From Zasmidium citrigriseum (Eukaryota > Ascomycota > Dothideomycetes > Mycosphaerellales > Mycosphaerellaceae): 64,000 bases of DNA. The notes under the pieces were generated by a model. The model was not told where the DNA came from. It saw only the letters and a list, made by a program, of their open reading frames with translations, and did not search any database. How positions within the stretch are numbered: position 1 is the first letter of the stretch; every line of letters starts with the position of its first letter. A program made the translations under genes and the position numbers. The stretch is from the NCBI GenBank assembly GCA_002786025.1, contig NHNW01000026.1:372001-436000 (forward strand), in the 5' to 3' direction. Shown here in pieces: positions 41,101 through 52,400 of this stretch.

Positions 41101-43111
41101 CGTCCAGCATCATAAGCGGCCCGCCACTACTAACAAAGATCCAGGTTGTCGATATGATGACGGCGGGAAGTGAGGTGCCCAGGTCGCGGGGCGGCCGGCG
41201 GAAGAGGGTTTTTGGGGGTGATACAGTCGCAGAGTATCTGGATGTGACAAATTCCAAACGGCACAGGAGGTGGTTGTTTCACGGCGCCAGCAAATCTCGG
41301 CCTCTCACCAACCAGCGCGCCGCGTTCCACAGCCTTCCCAGGAGAGTGGAAGCGACGAAAAGCAGGGCTCGCACAGCGCGATGTGGTGAAGTGAGGAGAG
41401 GGCGGGCGCAACGTCAGCGGTGGTAGAGGCAGAGGAGAGCAGACGGGTTTTGCAGGATCAAATGATGCTGCTCTGGCGATCTTCCGCCGCCCGTTTGACA
41501 CTCGCATCCGTGCCACAGCGCCCGAAGGATTAGCTCAAGCCCTCGCTAACTTTGTTCAAATCGATCAATCAATTCAAGAGCGGACCAACAATCGACCAGT
41601 CTGCTGCAAAAGCAAGCCTGTTCATCTCCATCATCACACTTCTACCGCAGTTGCACCTTCATGCACATCCTGATCGTGATGTTCGAAGCATCCACGGTCG
41701 ACCGGATCACGCTCTTGGCTCGTGACCGGCTTGCGCAACATTCGCAACACATCCGCTCCATCCCTCACGGCATACCAGCAGCCCTATCTGACCGCCGCCA
41801 CCCGATTCCGATTCCTCAACGCGCTGCACCTTCTGTGGATTCTTTGCGAAGGCCTGCGTACGTGTATCCACTCGCCCACAACCAACACCCACTCCTCTGC
41901 CATCTACGGCCGTGTCATCTGGACCTGCTGATGTCTTCCGCGGCCGTCCTCCATCTGGAAACGCAACCCACCACTCTGACTGGCCGATGCGCAAGTGAAG
42001 TCGACGCAAAGTTTCCATGGAGTTGACCATTCTCCGTCCAGTCGCATCTTTGTCAGAGGCACCGCATTCTTTGGCGGTGCTGTGCCTCAATCAAACCCGC
42101 TGCACGAAATACGGCTACGGCTACGTATCCCTTCGGTCCCGAATGCGTCGTTCAAAGGTGGCGGGCACACAAGAAAACGCAACCTCTGCTTCCCCGCGAC
42201 CAACCAATTTTCAAGTGGCTGCACGCCCAACCGGCAGCTCCGTGAATCTTCCAGGTTTCCATCCCACTATAGGCAAACGGCGACGCACACAATGGCGCAA
42301 GAAGCGCAGCAAAGTAGGTGAGGTGTCGTCTCTCCTGCGGTACCGACGCAACGGATACCTCACACGTAACCACCAACTCTTGGTCCGCTTAAACTCTGTG
42401 CGATGCGATTCGATGCTCCCTGCCTCTGTTCCTATAGGACGTGCGACCTCTGCTTGCCCTTCCTGCCTCTTCCTCCTGCGAGTGCGAGAGCCGGCCGCAT
42501 CCTTCAGGGCATCTGTGGCGTCTGCGTTCGAGACTTGCTGGGGTGTTGCAGACTCGAACACGGCTAGAGTTGTCGTTCTTTGTGGCTTCTCGATTAGGTG
42601 CTTGCGAGATCTCTGCTGCCCCTGTAGCAACCACACCCTTATCTTGAGGCGTCGGGCCCGATTTGCCTGGATCAGAAGTATGAGGACACCCAATCTGAGA
42701 GTTGGAGAAGGGACCTGGCGAGGCTTCGGAATGGCAACCGATGGATGCGACCTCATCTGCTGGCTACAAGAAAGTGGAATGGATTGAAAATTGGAACCAT
42801 CAATGAGAATCATCGTAAGTCGTAGCATTGGTCTGCTCTACCTTCCCTCTACCCTTCGGCCAAAGTGGAAGATGCCTCTAGCGATCCCCAACTTTCTCGA
42901 GAAGAGCTAAGAGTGTAACAAGCCCTCTAATGGCTCAGAGTCGCATGCTCTCGTGGAGAGGGCTAATCTTCCAGTCCCTTTCTCGATTCTCATCATGCAC
43001 AACTCCACGCGATTCAACAACAATCATCAGAAAGAATTCGACCATCAGAAGTCTTTCCTTCCCATCGCCTCGCCCTCCGTTCACTCTCCCTCCGCTCCTT
43101 CCTGCCTCCTC
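41101..43111. other. 2-kb intergenic region, no supported gene
   Basis: Opposing frames of 256 codons (42017-42787, plus) and 205 codons (42211-42828, minus) overlap each other, are Arg/Ser-rich and have no domain. I call neither. The left part should contain the promoter of the RING-like gene. Confidence 0.4.
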
Positions 43112-43771
43112 TCACTCTCCCTCACCATCCTCCTCCCCCTCAACAAAAACCCCATTCGTCCTCAACCCCTTCCCCTCAACCTTCCGACACTCAAAACAAA
43201 ACCACCACTTCCCCCGTCCCAGCACCGGCATACTCCGAAACCCCACACACCGCAAATGGAACCTCCGTCTTCCACAATCGATCCCGTCGCACTCGAGCAT
43301 CTCGTCCGTCTCATAGTACCGACAAGTCTCCAGACATAGTCCCTCCCGCTCATCCTCGACTTCCTCGTCGCCTTCGTCCTCGGAGGAGTTGTACACAGTC
43401 GACTTACGAGGGAAGCGAGGCTGGATCGTCCGTGTCATGGTCCGGGTTGGTGTCATGGAGCCGCCGTAATCGCCGTCTGGGTCGGTTTCGAGGGTGCTGC
43501 GGCGGGAGGATTTGCGTGAGGAGGGTGTGCGGGCGCGGTAGTCGGAGTCGGAGTCGTCGGCGTAGCCGCTGGTGCGGGATTTGCGCTTGCGGGATTTGGG
43601 GGTGCTGGTTTTGGGGAGTTTGGAGAGGCGGGTTTTGGTTGGCGTTGCGAGGGTGGTGGGTGAGTTGGCATCTGAAGAGTCTTGTAAGGTGCTGGGCTTG
43701 GGGTTGGTGGTGTTGCGGAGGCGTGGCATGGAAGGGCTGCCAGCCTCGAGATCGTCCTGCGGTTGGTCCAT
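43112..43771 (-). CDS. PHD-finger protein (219 aa)
   Basis: Single exon. The N-terminal 125 residues are disordered, Ser/Thr/Pro/Lys/Arg-rich with likely nuclear localisation (KSRKRKSR). An acidic run (NSSEDEGDEEVEDER) precedes a C-terminal zinc finger at about 145-195: CLETC, CDGIDC, FHLRC and WWFCFEC, in the C4HC3 order of PHD fingers. The MLECDGIDCG...FHLRCVGF...KWWFC layout is close to histone H3 tail-reading PHD fingers such as those of ING or Set3 proteins. The protein is short and has no second domain, so it would be a reader subunit of a chromatin complex. Which complex is unknown. Confidence 0.8.
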   Translation of the reverse strand: MDQPQDDLEAGSPSMPRLRNTTNPKPSTLQDSSDANSPTTLATPTKTRLSKLPKTSTPKSRKRKSRTSGYADDSDSDYRARTPSSRKSSRRSTLETDPDGDYGGSMTPTRTMTRTIQPRFPRKSTVYNSSEDEGDEEVEDEREGLCLETCRYYETDEMLECDGIDCGRRRFHLRCVGFRSMPVLGRGKWWFCFECRKVEGKGLRTNGVFVEGEEDGEGE

Positions 43772-44495
43772 GGTGGTGATGATGGCGTTGCTCGACGCGA
43801 GGATGTCAAGCTGGCTGAGCTGGCAGGCTGAGCTCGAGGTCTTTGCCCAAGACTGTGGGTGCTGGTCGGTTATGCTCGAAGTTGCCTGTCGCGGAAGTTT
43901 AAGAGTTAGGGAGCGCGGGTGCTCAGTTGCCCCGTGCGCAGCGGGTGAGTGAATGTTCAGTTACAGCTGCCATCACATGCTGTCATCTGCATTCACGCGG
44001 GCTCACGCTCTGACATTTGCTGACCTTACAAGACTTGAACATGGATGTCTTTACACATCTGCCTACGTGAAGGCTTAACAGATTCACCTACAACTCTTGC
44101 AGACCTCGAGCATGTGCAGTTGTACCTGCTCATGAGCCTTAGCTAGCCATCTTCGGCGCAAACAGAAATCTTCCAAATCAAACATTCTCTTGATGAGGCA
44201 TTGACATCCATTGTTGTCCATGATGCTTAAGAATAGCCGATGTTTGTTGTGAATATCGAAGGAAAGCAGAGAGAACAAACAGTCAAAGGCAACCGCCGAC
44301 CTCGGCCACCACCCAATCAAATGCTCAATCAAATCCCTATGAATTCTTTCACCAACCCAAAATCCCTGCCCCGATGCGTCATCCCACCAAACGGAAAATC
44401 CTCGCTTCAAACTCACAATCCTTCTTTGACGTGACTGTCCGATGGAAACATCCAAACACCAAATCCACGAATTCGGACACGCAAACGAAGTCAGA
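43772..44495. other. Divergent intergenic region, no gene seen
   Basis: About 0.7 kb between the PHD gene and the divergent aspartate-semialdehyde dehydrogenase gene. A minus-strand frame of 144 codons (44084-44518) overlaps the ASADH start and lacks features. Confidence 0.4.
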
Positions 44496-45730
44496 ATGGC
44501 GTCTCTGAACGGCGGCAAGAACGAGTTCCCGGCGAAGAGGTGCGGTTAGTGAGTCCCTCCACAACCCAAACATCACCGAGCCATTGGACTGACGGTGGGG
44601 TGGTGTGCAGGTGTCCTTGGAGCGACTGGCAGTGTGGGCCAGAGGTTTATCCTTCTGCTTGCTTTGCATCCTCATTTCAAGCTTACGGCCGTCGGTGCGA
44701 GTCCCAAGTCGGCTGGCAAGAAGTATAAGGATGCTGTCAAGTGGAAGCAGAGTGTGCCTATGAGCAAAGAGCTGGGCGAGTTGGTGGTGAAGAATTGCAA
44801 GGCGGAGGATTTTAAGGATGAGGTGGATATTATCTTCAGTGGGCTGGATAGTGATGTTGCGGAGGCTACAGGTTGGTCATACCCACGGAATGCTGCTGCA
44901 TGGTTAAAGACTGACTTAGTGTTGCAGAGATGGAATTCATGAAGGCCAACATCCCCGTCTTCTCGAACGCGAAGAACTACCGCCGCGACCCGATCGTACC
45001 TCTCGTCGTCCCGACCGTCAACCTCCCACATCTCTCCCTCATCCCTCATCAGCGGAAACATTTCGGCCTGGAGAAGGGCTTCCTCGTCTGCAACTCCAAC
45101 TGCGCCGTCATTGGCATTGTCATTCCTTTCGCGGCTCTGCAAGCCAAGTTTGGGCCCATCAACACCGTCAGCGTGGTCACACTGCAAGCAGTCTCAGGAG
45201 CAGGATACCCAGGTGTCAGCAGCATGGACATCGTCGACAATGTGGTGCCATATATCAGTGGAGAGGAGGACAAGATGGAGCCAGAGGCAAGGAAGATTCT
45301 GGGCGCCATCAACGGCGACTGCACAGCATTCGCCGATCAGAATGATCTTCGCATCTCAGCATCATGCAACCGAGTGCCAGTTCTGGACGGCCACACCGCC
45401 TGCGTCTCGCTCCGCTTCGAACGACGACCACCGCCGTCTGTCGAGGAAGTCAAGGCCGCGATGAGAGAATACGTCTCAGAGGCTCAGAAGCTTGGCTGTC
45501 CTTCTGCGCCCGCGAACGCTATCACGGTCTGCGAGGAGCCCGATCGACCACAGCCCAGACTGGACCGAGACCTGGATAGGGGCTATTCGGTCAGCGTTGG
45601 TCGGATACGGGAGGACGAGAGCGGCATCTTTGATCTCAAGTTTGTCGCGCTCAGTCACAATACCATCATTGGTGCGGCGGGAAGCAGTCTGCTGAATGCT
45701 GAGGCGGCGGTCATGAAGGGCTACATATAG
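44496..45730 (+). CDS. hom2: Aspartate-semialdehyde dehydrogenase
   Basis: Exons 44496-44544, 44611-44871 and 44928-45730 give 370 residues, the usual size. The first exon encodes [16 protein letters not shown]; its GTTAGT donor joins to complete the NADPH-binding [14 protein letters not shown]. The catalytic cysteine is in the CNSNCAVIG block (C162). [20 protein letters not shown] and [16 protein letters not shown] are further family signatures. It reduces aspartyl-4-phosphate to aspartate semialdehyde in the cytosol, the branch point to threonine, methionine and homoserine. No other amino-acid gene adjoins it. Confidence 0.95.
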
Positions 45731-46110
45731 ACAAGTGCGTATCCCAATCACGAAAAGTTGATGTGAATTGCTAGATGGTGCAGGTCGATCGTTCCTTCTT
45801 CTCATTCACTTGGCCAGGGAACAGACTTTTGAGTCGGCCCAACTAGCGCCGCTCCCTGATTTCCGGCTTTGCTGCCGGCTGACAATCCTCACATCCCGTT
45901 GCTCTCCATTGCGTCCTGCTTCAACATTCCATGTTGTCTGGCCGAAGACACTCAATCGAATGCTCCTGATATTCTGTTGAGCTGACAATGAGATAGGAAG
46001 AATGCAGGTACAAGCGAGACGTCAACCTATCAGCCGCATCAGCCGCACCTCTAAGGCAGTAAACCTCGACGGCTACCTTCGCGCTCTGTGCGTCTCAATC
46101 CACGAACCAA
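45731..46110. other. Intergenic, HET gene promoter
   Basis: About 0.4 kb with no frame of note between the dehydrogenase and the HET-domain gene. Confidence 0.4.
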
Positions 46111-47847
46111 ATGCGCCTCATCAACGCCAAGCGATTGGAATTTCGGGAATTCTTCGAATCCGACCTGCCCCCTTACGCAATACTCTCGCATTGCTGGGGA
46201 GAGGATGAGGTTTCGTACCAAGACTTCCTGGCTGGTACGAAGCGCGAAGGCTGTGGCTACAGAAAGATCACGGACTGCTGTACGCTCGCCTTGAAGCATA
46301 ACCTGGAATGGGCCTGGGTCGACACTTGCTGCATTGACAAGAGTAGTAGCGCTGAGCTCTCGGAAGCGATCAATTCCATGTTTGGCTGGTATCAAGGGGC
46401 GACCATGTGTTTCGTTATTTTGCCTGAGCCCGTCCTTCCACTGATCGTGCAACAAGACCTTGAAGACCGGAATTTACCACCGGAATCTCGCTGTACATGT
46501 GGATATGATGAAGGATGTCTAAGGAAAGCCTGCACTGGATGGACTGAGGCCCCCATTTGCTTCATAAACAGCAGATGGTTTACTCGTGGCTGGACCTTGC
46601 AAGAACTTTTGGCTCCGAGGAACATCATGTTCCTCGACCACGGTCTCACAGGACTTGGGACGAGATACCAGCTCGCGGGAGCCATATCTATGGCCACTGG
46701 TATTGATAAGGACTTCCTGTTGGGTACTGACGCTGCTCGCGGTGACTTCCGTCCGGCAAGATGGAGCGACTTTCGTCGCGCGAGCGTAGCGTGCCGTATG
46801 AGCTGGGCTGCAAGGCGCCACACTTCACGGCCAGAGGACATAGCCTACTGTCTACTTGGGCTGTTCGGCGTGAATATGCCGCTATTGTACGGCGAAGGGG
46901 ATAAGGCTTTTCTCCGTCTCCAGCAGCAGATCCTTGAGACAACATCGGACGACAGTCTGTTCGCATGGTGCAGCGCCAGAGATGACGGAGGTATATTCGC
47001 GCGATCTCCATTTGACTTCGCCAACTCTCGATCAATTGTCCAAATATCCCGCATGGCCTTTCTTCCACCGCATCGTAGCACCGGCATTGGAGTAGAGTTT
47101 TACTTCCCGACCACTACCCTCAGAAGAGCCCCTAAAGTGAGAGGATTCCAACGCGACTCAGTAGTTACGGTCCCTTTGGCTTGTCGACAGGTGGACCAAG
47201 ACTCACTGAGGGGTGGCATGCTGGCCATGAAATTGAAAAGCGTTTACAGTGGCGGGTCGAGATTATATCGTCGAATCGGAACTTCTACTCATCAGTACTG
47301 GAATGATGCTGCTCTCCTGAACCTTAATCCCTTCTTCATGGACATCGTGTTCGATTTCGAGAGGATTTACATTTCCTTTGGTGGAGTCGAGGAGATGACT
47401 TTCGATGCCTATCCAACTCTGTGGAACAACTGGATCCACGAGCAGATGCTGCCTCACCAAAATCCGGAGAACCTCGATTGGCTATGTCGAATGCTACCGA
47501 TATTGATGGCGGTGGGTCTTACCACCTTCGTGCCAGCTTCAAACGGGTTTCATGTTTTGCCGACAGTCGTCACCATCTGGCTTCTGCTGACTGTTGGCTA
47601 TCTTGGCACACGGAGCAAGCTGCAGTACTTGTACTCAGTCATGTTGGCTATTTTGGTCATGTCAGACGAAATGATCTCGAGAGCCCTGGTTTATTTCGCA
47701 ATGCACTCAGCAGTGGGTGGACTGCTGTGCACAGAAACTCGCGAATGGATAAATTATGACTTGAGCACCATATTCCGGGAAGTTGAGGAGCTCTTGACTG
47801 CACTCAGGTTCTTCCTCGTTGTATCTACAGGGCTTGGTGATCAATGA
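46111..47847 (+). CDS. HET-domain (heterokaryon incompatibility-type) protein with C-terminal membrane segments
   Basis: Single exon, 578 residues. The HET domain is at the N terminus: PPYAILSHCWGEDEVSYQDF (about 20-40), then WAWVDTCCIDKSSSAELSEA (about 68-87) and WFTRGWTLQELLAP (about 155-168). The standard follow-on block RRHTSRPEDIAYCLLGLFGV and MPLLYGEGDKAFLRLQ ends near residue 270. HET proteins trigger non-self recognition and cell death in filamentous fungi. The C-terminal third has several hydrophobic stretches (about 455-545), suggesting membrane attachment, which is less usual. No het partner is evident nearby. Confidence 0.9.
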   Translation: MRLINAKRLEFREFFESDLPPYAILSHCWGEDEVSYQDFLAGTKREGCGYRKITDCCTLALKHNLEWAWVDTCCIDKSSSAELSEAINSMFGWYQGATMCFVILPEPVLPLIVQQDLEDRNLPPESRCTCGYDEGCLRKACTGWTEAPICFINSRWFTRGWTLQELLAPRNIMFLDHGLTGLGTRYQLAGAISMATGIDKDFLLGTDAARGDFRPARWSDFRRASVACRMSWAARRHTSRPEDIAYCLLGLFGVNMPLLYGEGDKAFLRLQQQILETTSDDSLFAWCSARDDGGIFARSPFDFANSRSIVQISRMAFLPPHRSTGIGVEFYFPTTTLRRAPKVRGFQRDSVVTVPLACRQVDQDSLRGGMLAMKLKSVYSGGSRLYRRIGTSTHQYWNDAALLNLNPFFMDIVFDFERIYISFGGVEEMTFDAYPTLWNNWIHEQMLPHQNPENLDWLCRMLPILMAVGLTTFVPASNGFHVLPTVVTIWLLLTVGYLGTRSKLQYLYSVMLAILVMSDEMISRALVYFAMHSAVGGLLCTETREWINYDLSTIFREVEELLTALRFFLVVSTGLGDQ

Positions 47848-48300
47848 AGAGGTAGACATTCCCAACCAAGCGCTTGTAAGCCCCTTCTCAATACTTCTTG
47901 CTAGCGTACAGCTGATGAATATTATCGTCAAACAAAAACACGTTCCCCTCCTCCCCACTCAACACCTTCACACAAATTCATTGCATAGAGCAAGCCGGCT
48001 GGGACAGATCAGGATAGTGACCTGCTCCCACTCTTCTGAGATTTTTGGGGGAAACCAGGGCCTAGGGGGTCTTGGCGTTGCAAAGCGGTGATTTTAAAGA
48101 ATGACTGCGCAGCTACATACATACATTCCTCAACACAGGACCGTCAGGGCACGATGACAACTTGCACGAAGTATCTGATGAAAGTCTTCGTGAAGGTCTT
48201 TTAAGCATAGGGTCTGGCAGTTTGAAGTTGCTAGCCCAGCAACTTGGGATTCGAAAGGCCTGACAATCCTAGCAACTCCAAGCGGACAGCCCCTTACCAT
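47848..48300. other. Convergent intergenic region, no gene seen
   Basis: About 0.45 kb between the HET gene and the convergent secreted-protein gene. No frame of note. Confidence 0.4.
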
Positions 48301-48981
48301 CTACGAAAGATTGCAGTGAACCAAATCATCAATCAACAGCGTCGTGTCCGCAACCACCCCACTCGAGGCCGCCACCCCAATAGTCGCATTCTTCAACCCG
48401 ACGAAATAAGCCGGCAGCGCAGCAAAGTTCGGCCGAGCATACACCAAGCGGTCGGGCGTGAAATCAAACGTCGCGACCGGGACCTGCTTGCCAGTGACGT
48501 AGTACGCATTAACGCTGATCGAGCAGCCCAGGGGCACCGAGGCAGCGCCCTGTGCCGTGTCGGCGTCGCAGGAGAAGTAGAAGGAGCGCAGGTCGAAGGA
48601 CTTGGTGTTGCCGGTGATGGCCACGCTGCCCTGGGCGGAGAGGGAGGGCTGGCCGGCCAGGAGGTTGTTCTGCGGCGTGGTGGCGGCTGCGTTGGGCTGG
48701 GAGTGCGGGGCGAGGGGCCCTGTGGGGGCGCTACGGACGGTGTTGCCGAAGGCGGTGTATTTGAGGCCGTGGTAGGTGCCTACCGGGTTCGTGTTGTCGA
48801 GCACGCCGGCGGGGATGTCATCGTACTGGTTGTCAGTTGATATGTTAGCTTGGAGTGAGTGCGTGGCTTGATGGGTGAGGAGTTGGGAGGGTCCTACGCT
48901 GTCGTCGAAGCAAGTGTAGATGGCCAGGGTGCCGGGGAGGAGAGAGGCCGTAGCCAGGGCGAGGATAGACTTGATCTGCAT
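48301..48981 (-). CDS. Secreted protein, unknown function
   Basis: I start at 48981 (MQIKSILALATASLLPGTLA), which gives a clear signal peptide; an earlier in-frame ATG at 49083 would bury it. A likely intron at 48826-48897 (72 nt, GTAGGA donor, GCTAAC branch, CCAG acceptor) is a multiple of three with no stop. The spliced form joins YTCFDDS to YDDIPAGVLDN. Spliced length is 202 residues, unspliced 226. The mature protein is Ala/Ser/Thr-rich, with FDLRSFYFSCDADTAQGAAS and a Cys near the C-terminal end. I do not recognise a catalytic domain; it could be a cell-wall or effector-like protein. Confidence 0.7.
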   Translation of the reverse strand: MQIKSILALATASLLPGTLAIYTCFDDSVGPSQLLTHQATHSLQANISTDNQYDDIPAGVLDNTNPVGTYHGLKYTAFGNTVRSAPTGPLAPHSQPNAAATTPQNNLLAGQPSLSAQGSVAITGNTKSFDLRSFYFSCDADTAQGAASVPLGCSISVNAYYVTGKQVPVATFDFTPDRLVYARPNFAALPAYFVGLKNATIGVAASSGVVADTTLLIDDLVHCNLS

Positions 48982-49958
48982 ATCGAAGGAGTGCTTGATT
49001 GGAGCTTTTGGACCTGGAGCAAAGGCGAAGATGTCGTTGTTGAATGATGAGCGAGGGAGAAGCTGAGAGGCCCAGTGAACCATGTATAAATACCCGCTGC
49101 CCGCATCAGGATCTCGCCGTCAATGCAACGTGAAAAGCTAGCCAAAGGCTACACACCTTGAGGTAACAACCTCTTGTGATCGCACCTACACGAGCTGAAG
49201 CCTGGGGTATGCGCTTCTGGGACATCCGGATGCCCATCACATGAATAGACCTGTCGATGTCTCTGTCTAGAAGCCTGAAGAGCTCATACATGAAGCCAAG
49301 TCGAAAGTGCTGAAGACTATTAGTATGAGGCATATTAAGAGGTCGGTCCAGAACTTACAGAGTCCATTGCCCACTGTTCCATTGAGGGAATCTAGGTCTG
49401 AGAACCGCAAAGTGCCTTCTTGTTTCGGTGCTTCCTGATCCCCAATCTGTCAAACTTATGTAGTCGAGGGTTTCCTGTGGCTTCCCGCCCTCAGCCCCGT
49501 ATGTCATCAACTCTAAAGCTCAAGTCATATGAGCATGTTGGGCCTTGACAATAAAGCTTGACTTTCTTGAGCTGTTGCCAATTCCGAGTGGAGTTGCGGA
49601 GGATTCAAATCGATGTGCCGTCCTTTGCACTCGATTGTTTCCTATTTGGTCCACAGCACATGCGAGGGCGGGAAGTTCCCGCGTCTAATGAGGAAGACGC
49701 CATGCCCGAAAGGGATCTTCCAAGGTATAGTAGAGTTTGGGTGCCTCGACCTGGACGCCATGGCACGATGGCACGTTTCACAGCAGTGGATGAGAGACTC
49801 TCGATCACTTCGTCCGTTTGCAAAGAGTGACGAGAGACGCTGCAGCTCTGGACAATCGTGCGACGACACGTGTGTGATGGCGTTCCAGTACGAAGAACTC
49901 TGCTTTGGTGTCAACATGTATCATAACTCATATCGTTCCGGTCGTCTAGAAGACTCGA
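48982..49958. other. Intergenic, no supported gene
   Basis: Nearly 1 kb between the secreted-protein start and the F-box gene stop. Only short overlapping frames. Confidence 0.4.
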
Positions 49959-51293
49959 TCAAAAAGTCCAGACCCCTGTTCCTTTGTCATCTTCCTCACC
50001 CCTCAACCCAGCTGCTTCCTTCAATGCATCCGCAAGCGCCTCAACATCTGCTGCTGTAGCTGGAGCCTGCCACAGCAAGCTCTTCTCCACTCGTACCTGC
50101 CGCAGATTAGGTAGTGCGCCCTCGTCCAGAGCTATGACAAGATCAATCGGAGAGATCTTGTCTTCCACACCAGGGTTGCCAGAAGTTGTGAGCTCGAGCG
50201 TGCGAAGCGAGCATCGTTTTCCTTCAGTCCATTGATGACGGGTAGGAAGCGACTCAGCATGCGGAAGAGTGGGATGGTAGCATTCGATCGCTTCTCGGTG
50301 ACTGCTGACATCAAAGTCGAAGATCGCTGGAGTTATGTAGTCGACTGAGATGCTCAGACGTGTAAGGCCGGGTAAAACGAAGAGTACGTTATCCAAAGCA
50401 CTGCTGCTGAGCCGAGGGAGGTTTGCAAGTTTGAGTATTTCAAGATTCGGCAAGGGCCGGACTGCTGTTCGTAGCATGTACATCAAAGCGTAGCCTTTGG
50501 CCATGGGGCAGTGTTCGATCGTGAGGCTTCGGAGGGTCGGAGGCAATGCGACTATGCCATGCATGAAGTGAGCGTCGATGCCACCCGAGAGGCTGAGATT
50601 TTCCAGTCGAGGGGGCCACGATATTGCGGCGGGATTGACGTCTTTACTGAAGCCGGAGGAACGAGGGAGGCGGAAGGTGCTCAAATTTTCAAGTCGAGCG
50701 ACCTTTTGGAGGAGGTCCAACAGGTCCGGTGATTCCGATACGAGGGATAGGTCCAATAGTTGAAGTTGATGACATTTCGACAGTGCCGCGAAGCTGTTGC
50801 TGGCAAAGCCGGCCTGTGGCGCAATGAAGGCCTCCAAGTTCTCCTTCGTGCGTCCCAGGAGGCGTGCGAGATTGGATCTGGTGGCCTGATGAACGAGACC
50901 CCGTAGATCTAAGACTTTGACCAGTTCAGCCAGCGGGCTTCGTCTAACATGGAGGTTCTTCGAGGGCATCATGACTCGTTGAAACGGGTCGAAGTTCTTG
51001 CCATAGAGATGTGGGCTCGCATAAAGAAAGGGTATTGCCGCTCGGTACCATTGCCGGGATAGCAGACAGCACGAGGCTAGGGTGTACTGTGATTCTTGAA
51101 ATCGAGAGACGTATTCCAGGATTTGTATGATGATTTCGTCCGGGAGGTAGACAGGTTCGCTCTTCCAGGTCTTCGGTCCATCGGTCTTCGTCTCCATTGC
51201 ATCTATCTGGTCCTTCCTCTTACTCCTCTCCTTCACCTGCTCCAGATTCTCCGCCATGCACACATCCCAGTTTCGCTGCACGTCCAACGCCAT
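49959..51293 (-). CDS. F-box/leucine-rich repeat protein (444 aa)
   Basis: Single exon. An F-box-like segment lies at about 46-90 (VYLPDEIIIQILEYVSRFQE then CCLLSRQWYRAAIPFLYAS). Leucine-rich strands follow from about 120 (LVKVLDLRGL, LQLLDLSLVS, LENLSLSGGI, LRSLTIEHC, LEILKLANLPRL, LTRLSISVDYI, LRTLELTTSG), indicating a solenoid of irregular repeats. Such proteins act as substrate receptors of SCF ubiquitin ligases. The target is unknown. The start is 204 bp from the divergent COX6A gene, so the promoters must be compact or shared. Confidence 0.85.
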   Translation of the reverse strand: MALDVQRNWDVCMAENLEQVKERSKRKDQIDAMETKTDGPKTWKSEPVYLPDEIIIQILEYVSRFQESQYTLASCCLLSRQWYRAAIPFLYASPHLYGKNFDPFQRVMMPSKNLHVRRSPLAELVKVLDLRGLVHQATRSNLARLLGRTKENLEAFIAPQAGFASNSFAALSKCHQLQLLDLSLVSESPDLLDLLQKVARLENLSTFRLPRSSGFSKDVNPAAISWPPRLENLSLSGGIDAHFMHGIVALPPTLRSLTIEHCPMAKGYALMYMLRTAVRPLPNLEILKLANLPRLSSSALDNVLFVLPGLTRLSISVDYITPAIFDFDVSSHREAIECYHPTLPHAESLPTRHQWTEGKRCSLRTLELTTSGNPGVEDKISPIDLVIALDEGALPNLRQVRVEKSLLWQAPATAADVEALADALKEAAGLRGEEDDKGTGVWTF

Positions 51294-51497
51294 CTGAACC
51301 GTAGTCGTAGGATCCAGAAAATCACGAGAGATGTCACCAGAAAGAAGTGGCGATCCAGACTCGCCGGCGAATCAAAGCGAGGTGATGTCAGAAACGCGAC
51401 GGCTGCTCCCGCGTCCGTGCGTCTTCGGACCTCAAGTTCGACTTCAGCATGGAACGGCAGCACACTCACCACCCGCCAAACACCCACGACACACACC

Positions 51498-52247
51498 ATG
51501 TTCGCCGCACGCGCCTTCCGATCCGCCGCCCCGGCTCTGCGCCGTACGCAGCAAAAGAGATTCCAGAGCACCACCCAGGCCGCGCAGGATAACGCTTTCA
51601 ACCGCGAGCGACAGGCCGTCAAGGACCATGCCGCTGCTACTTCTGGTATGTCTATGTGAATGCGGAAAGATTGTAGAGAAAGTGGAAGGCATAGGAAGAG
51701 TGGTTGGGGGTGTGTGGGTTGTCGTCGGGAAATTGGGAGGCGGAGCAAAGAGAAGGAGTAGGAAGGAAAGGAGCTCGGTGGCATGCTCTCGGTGCAATCA
51801 CAACATGATCTAGATGGGCACACGGCGTTTGAAAACCATGCTGACAATCGCTTCCACAGATCTCTGGCGCAAGCTCTCCATCTAGTACGTCTCCGAACTA
51901 CCCATCCGCATCACGAAGCGCCTGCATCCCGATCACCTGATGTCACACCACACGACCAAACATACTGACAATACACTACAGCGTCTGCATTCCCTCCCTC
52001 CTGATTGCCGGCGTTAACGCCTACCGCCTTTGGACCGAGCATTGGGAGCACTTTGAGCACGCGGGCCCAATTGAGGACAAGCCAGAGTACCCATACATGA
52101 ACATCCGGACCAAGAACTTCCCGTGGGGTGATGGCGACAAGGTGAGACCACGTTCATGATGGAGAGCAGTCGGTGAAGTGTATGCGCTGACTTGGATAGA
52201 CTCTCTTCTGGAACCCCAAGGTCAACCACCACAAGATGGACGAGTAA
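51498..52247 (+). CDS. cox13: Cytochrome c oxidase subunit 6A (Cox13)
   Basis: Four exons, 51498-51645, 51860-51884, 51982-52141 and 52200-52247, give 126 residues. The second exon is only 25 nt. All joins are GT-AG and in frame (ATS-D-LWRKLSI-Y-VCIPS). The N terminus MFAARAFRSAAPALRRTQQK is a typical mitochondrial presequence. One transmembrane helix (YVCIPSLLIAGVNAYRLW) follows, then the inner-membrane-space domain with EYPYMNIRTKNFPWGDGDKT and the ending LFWNPKVNHHKM. It is a small subunit of respiratory complex IV with a regulatory role in enzyme activity and dimer contacts. Confidence 0.93.
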
Positions 52248-52400
52248 GATGTGACATGGAGACATTACAAGGGCGATGCTTTTCGAGTTTGGAGAGGGCA
52301 GCAAGTACCGGAAGTGTACATATTAGCAGCAAAGAAGCCTTTCCTATGTATCCATGAAACCTCGACCTTTTCATCTATCATGCATAGCGATCTCGGGCAT

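Noticed and set aside
42017..42787. 256-codon plus-strand frame
   Set aside because: Overlaps a 205-codon minus frame, Arg/Ser-rich, no recognisable domain or exon structure.
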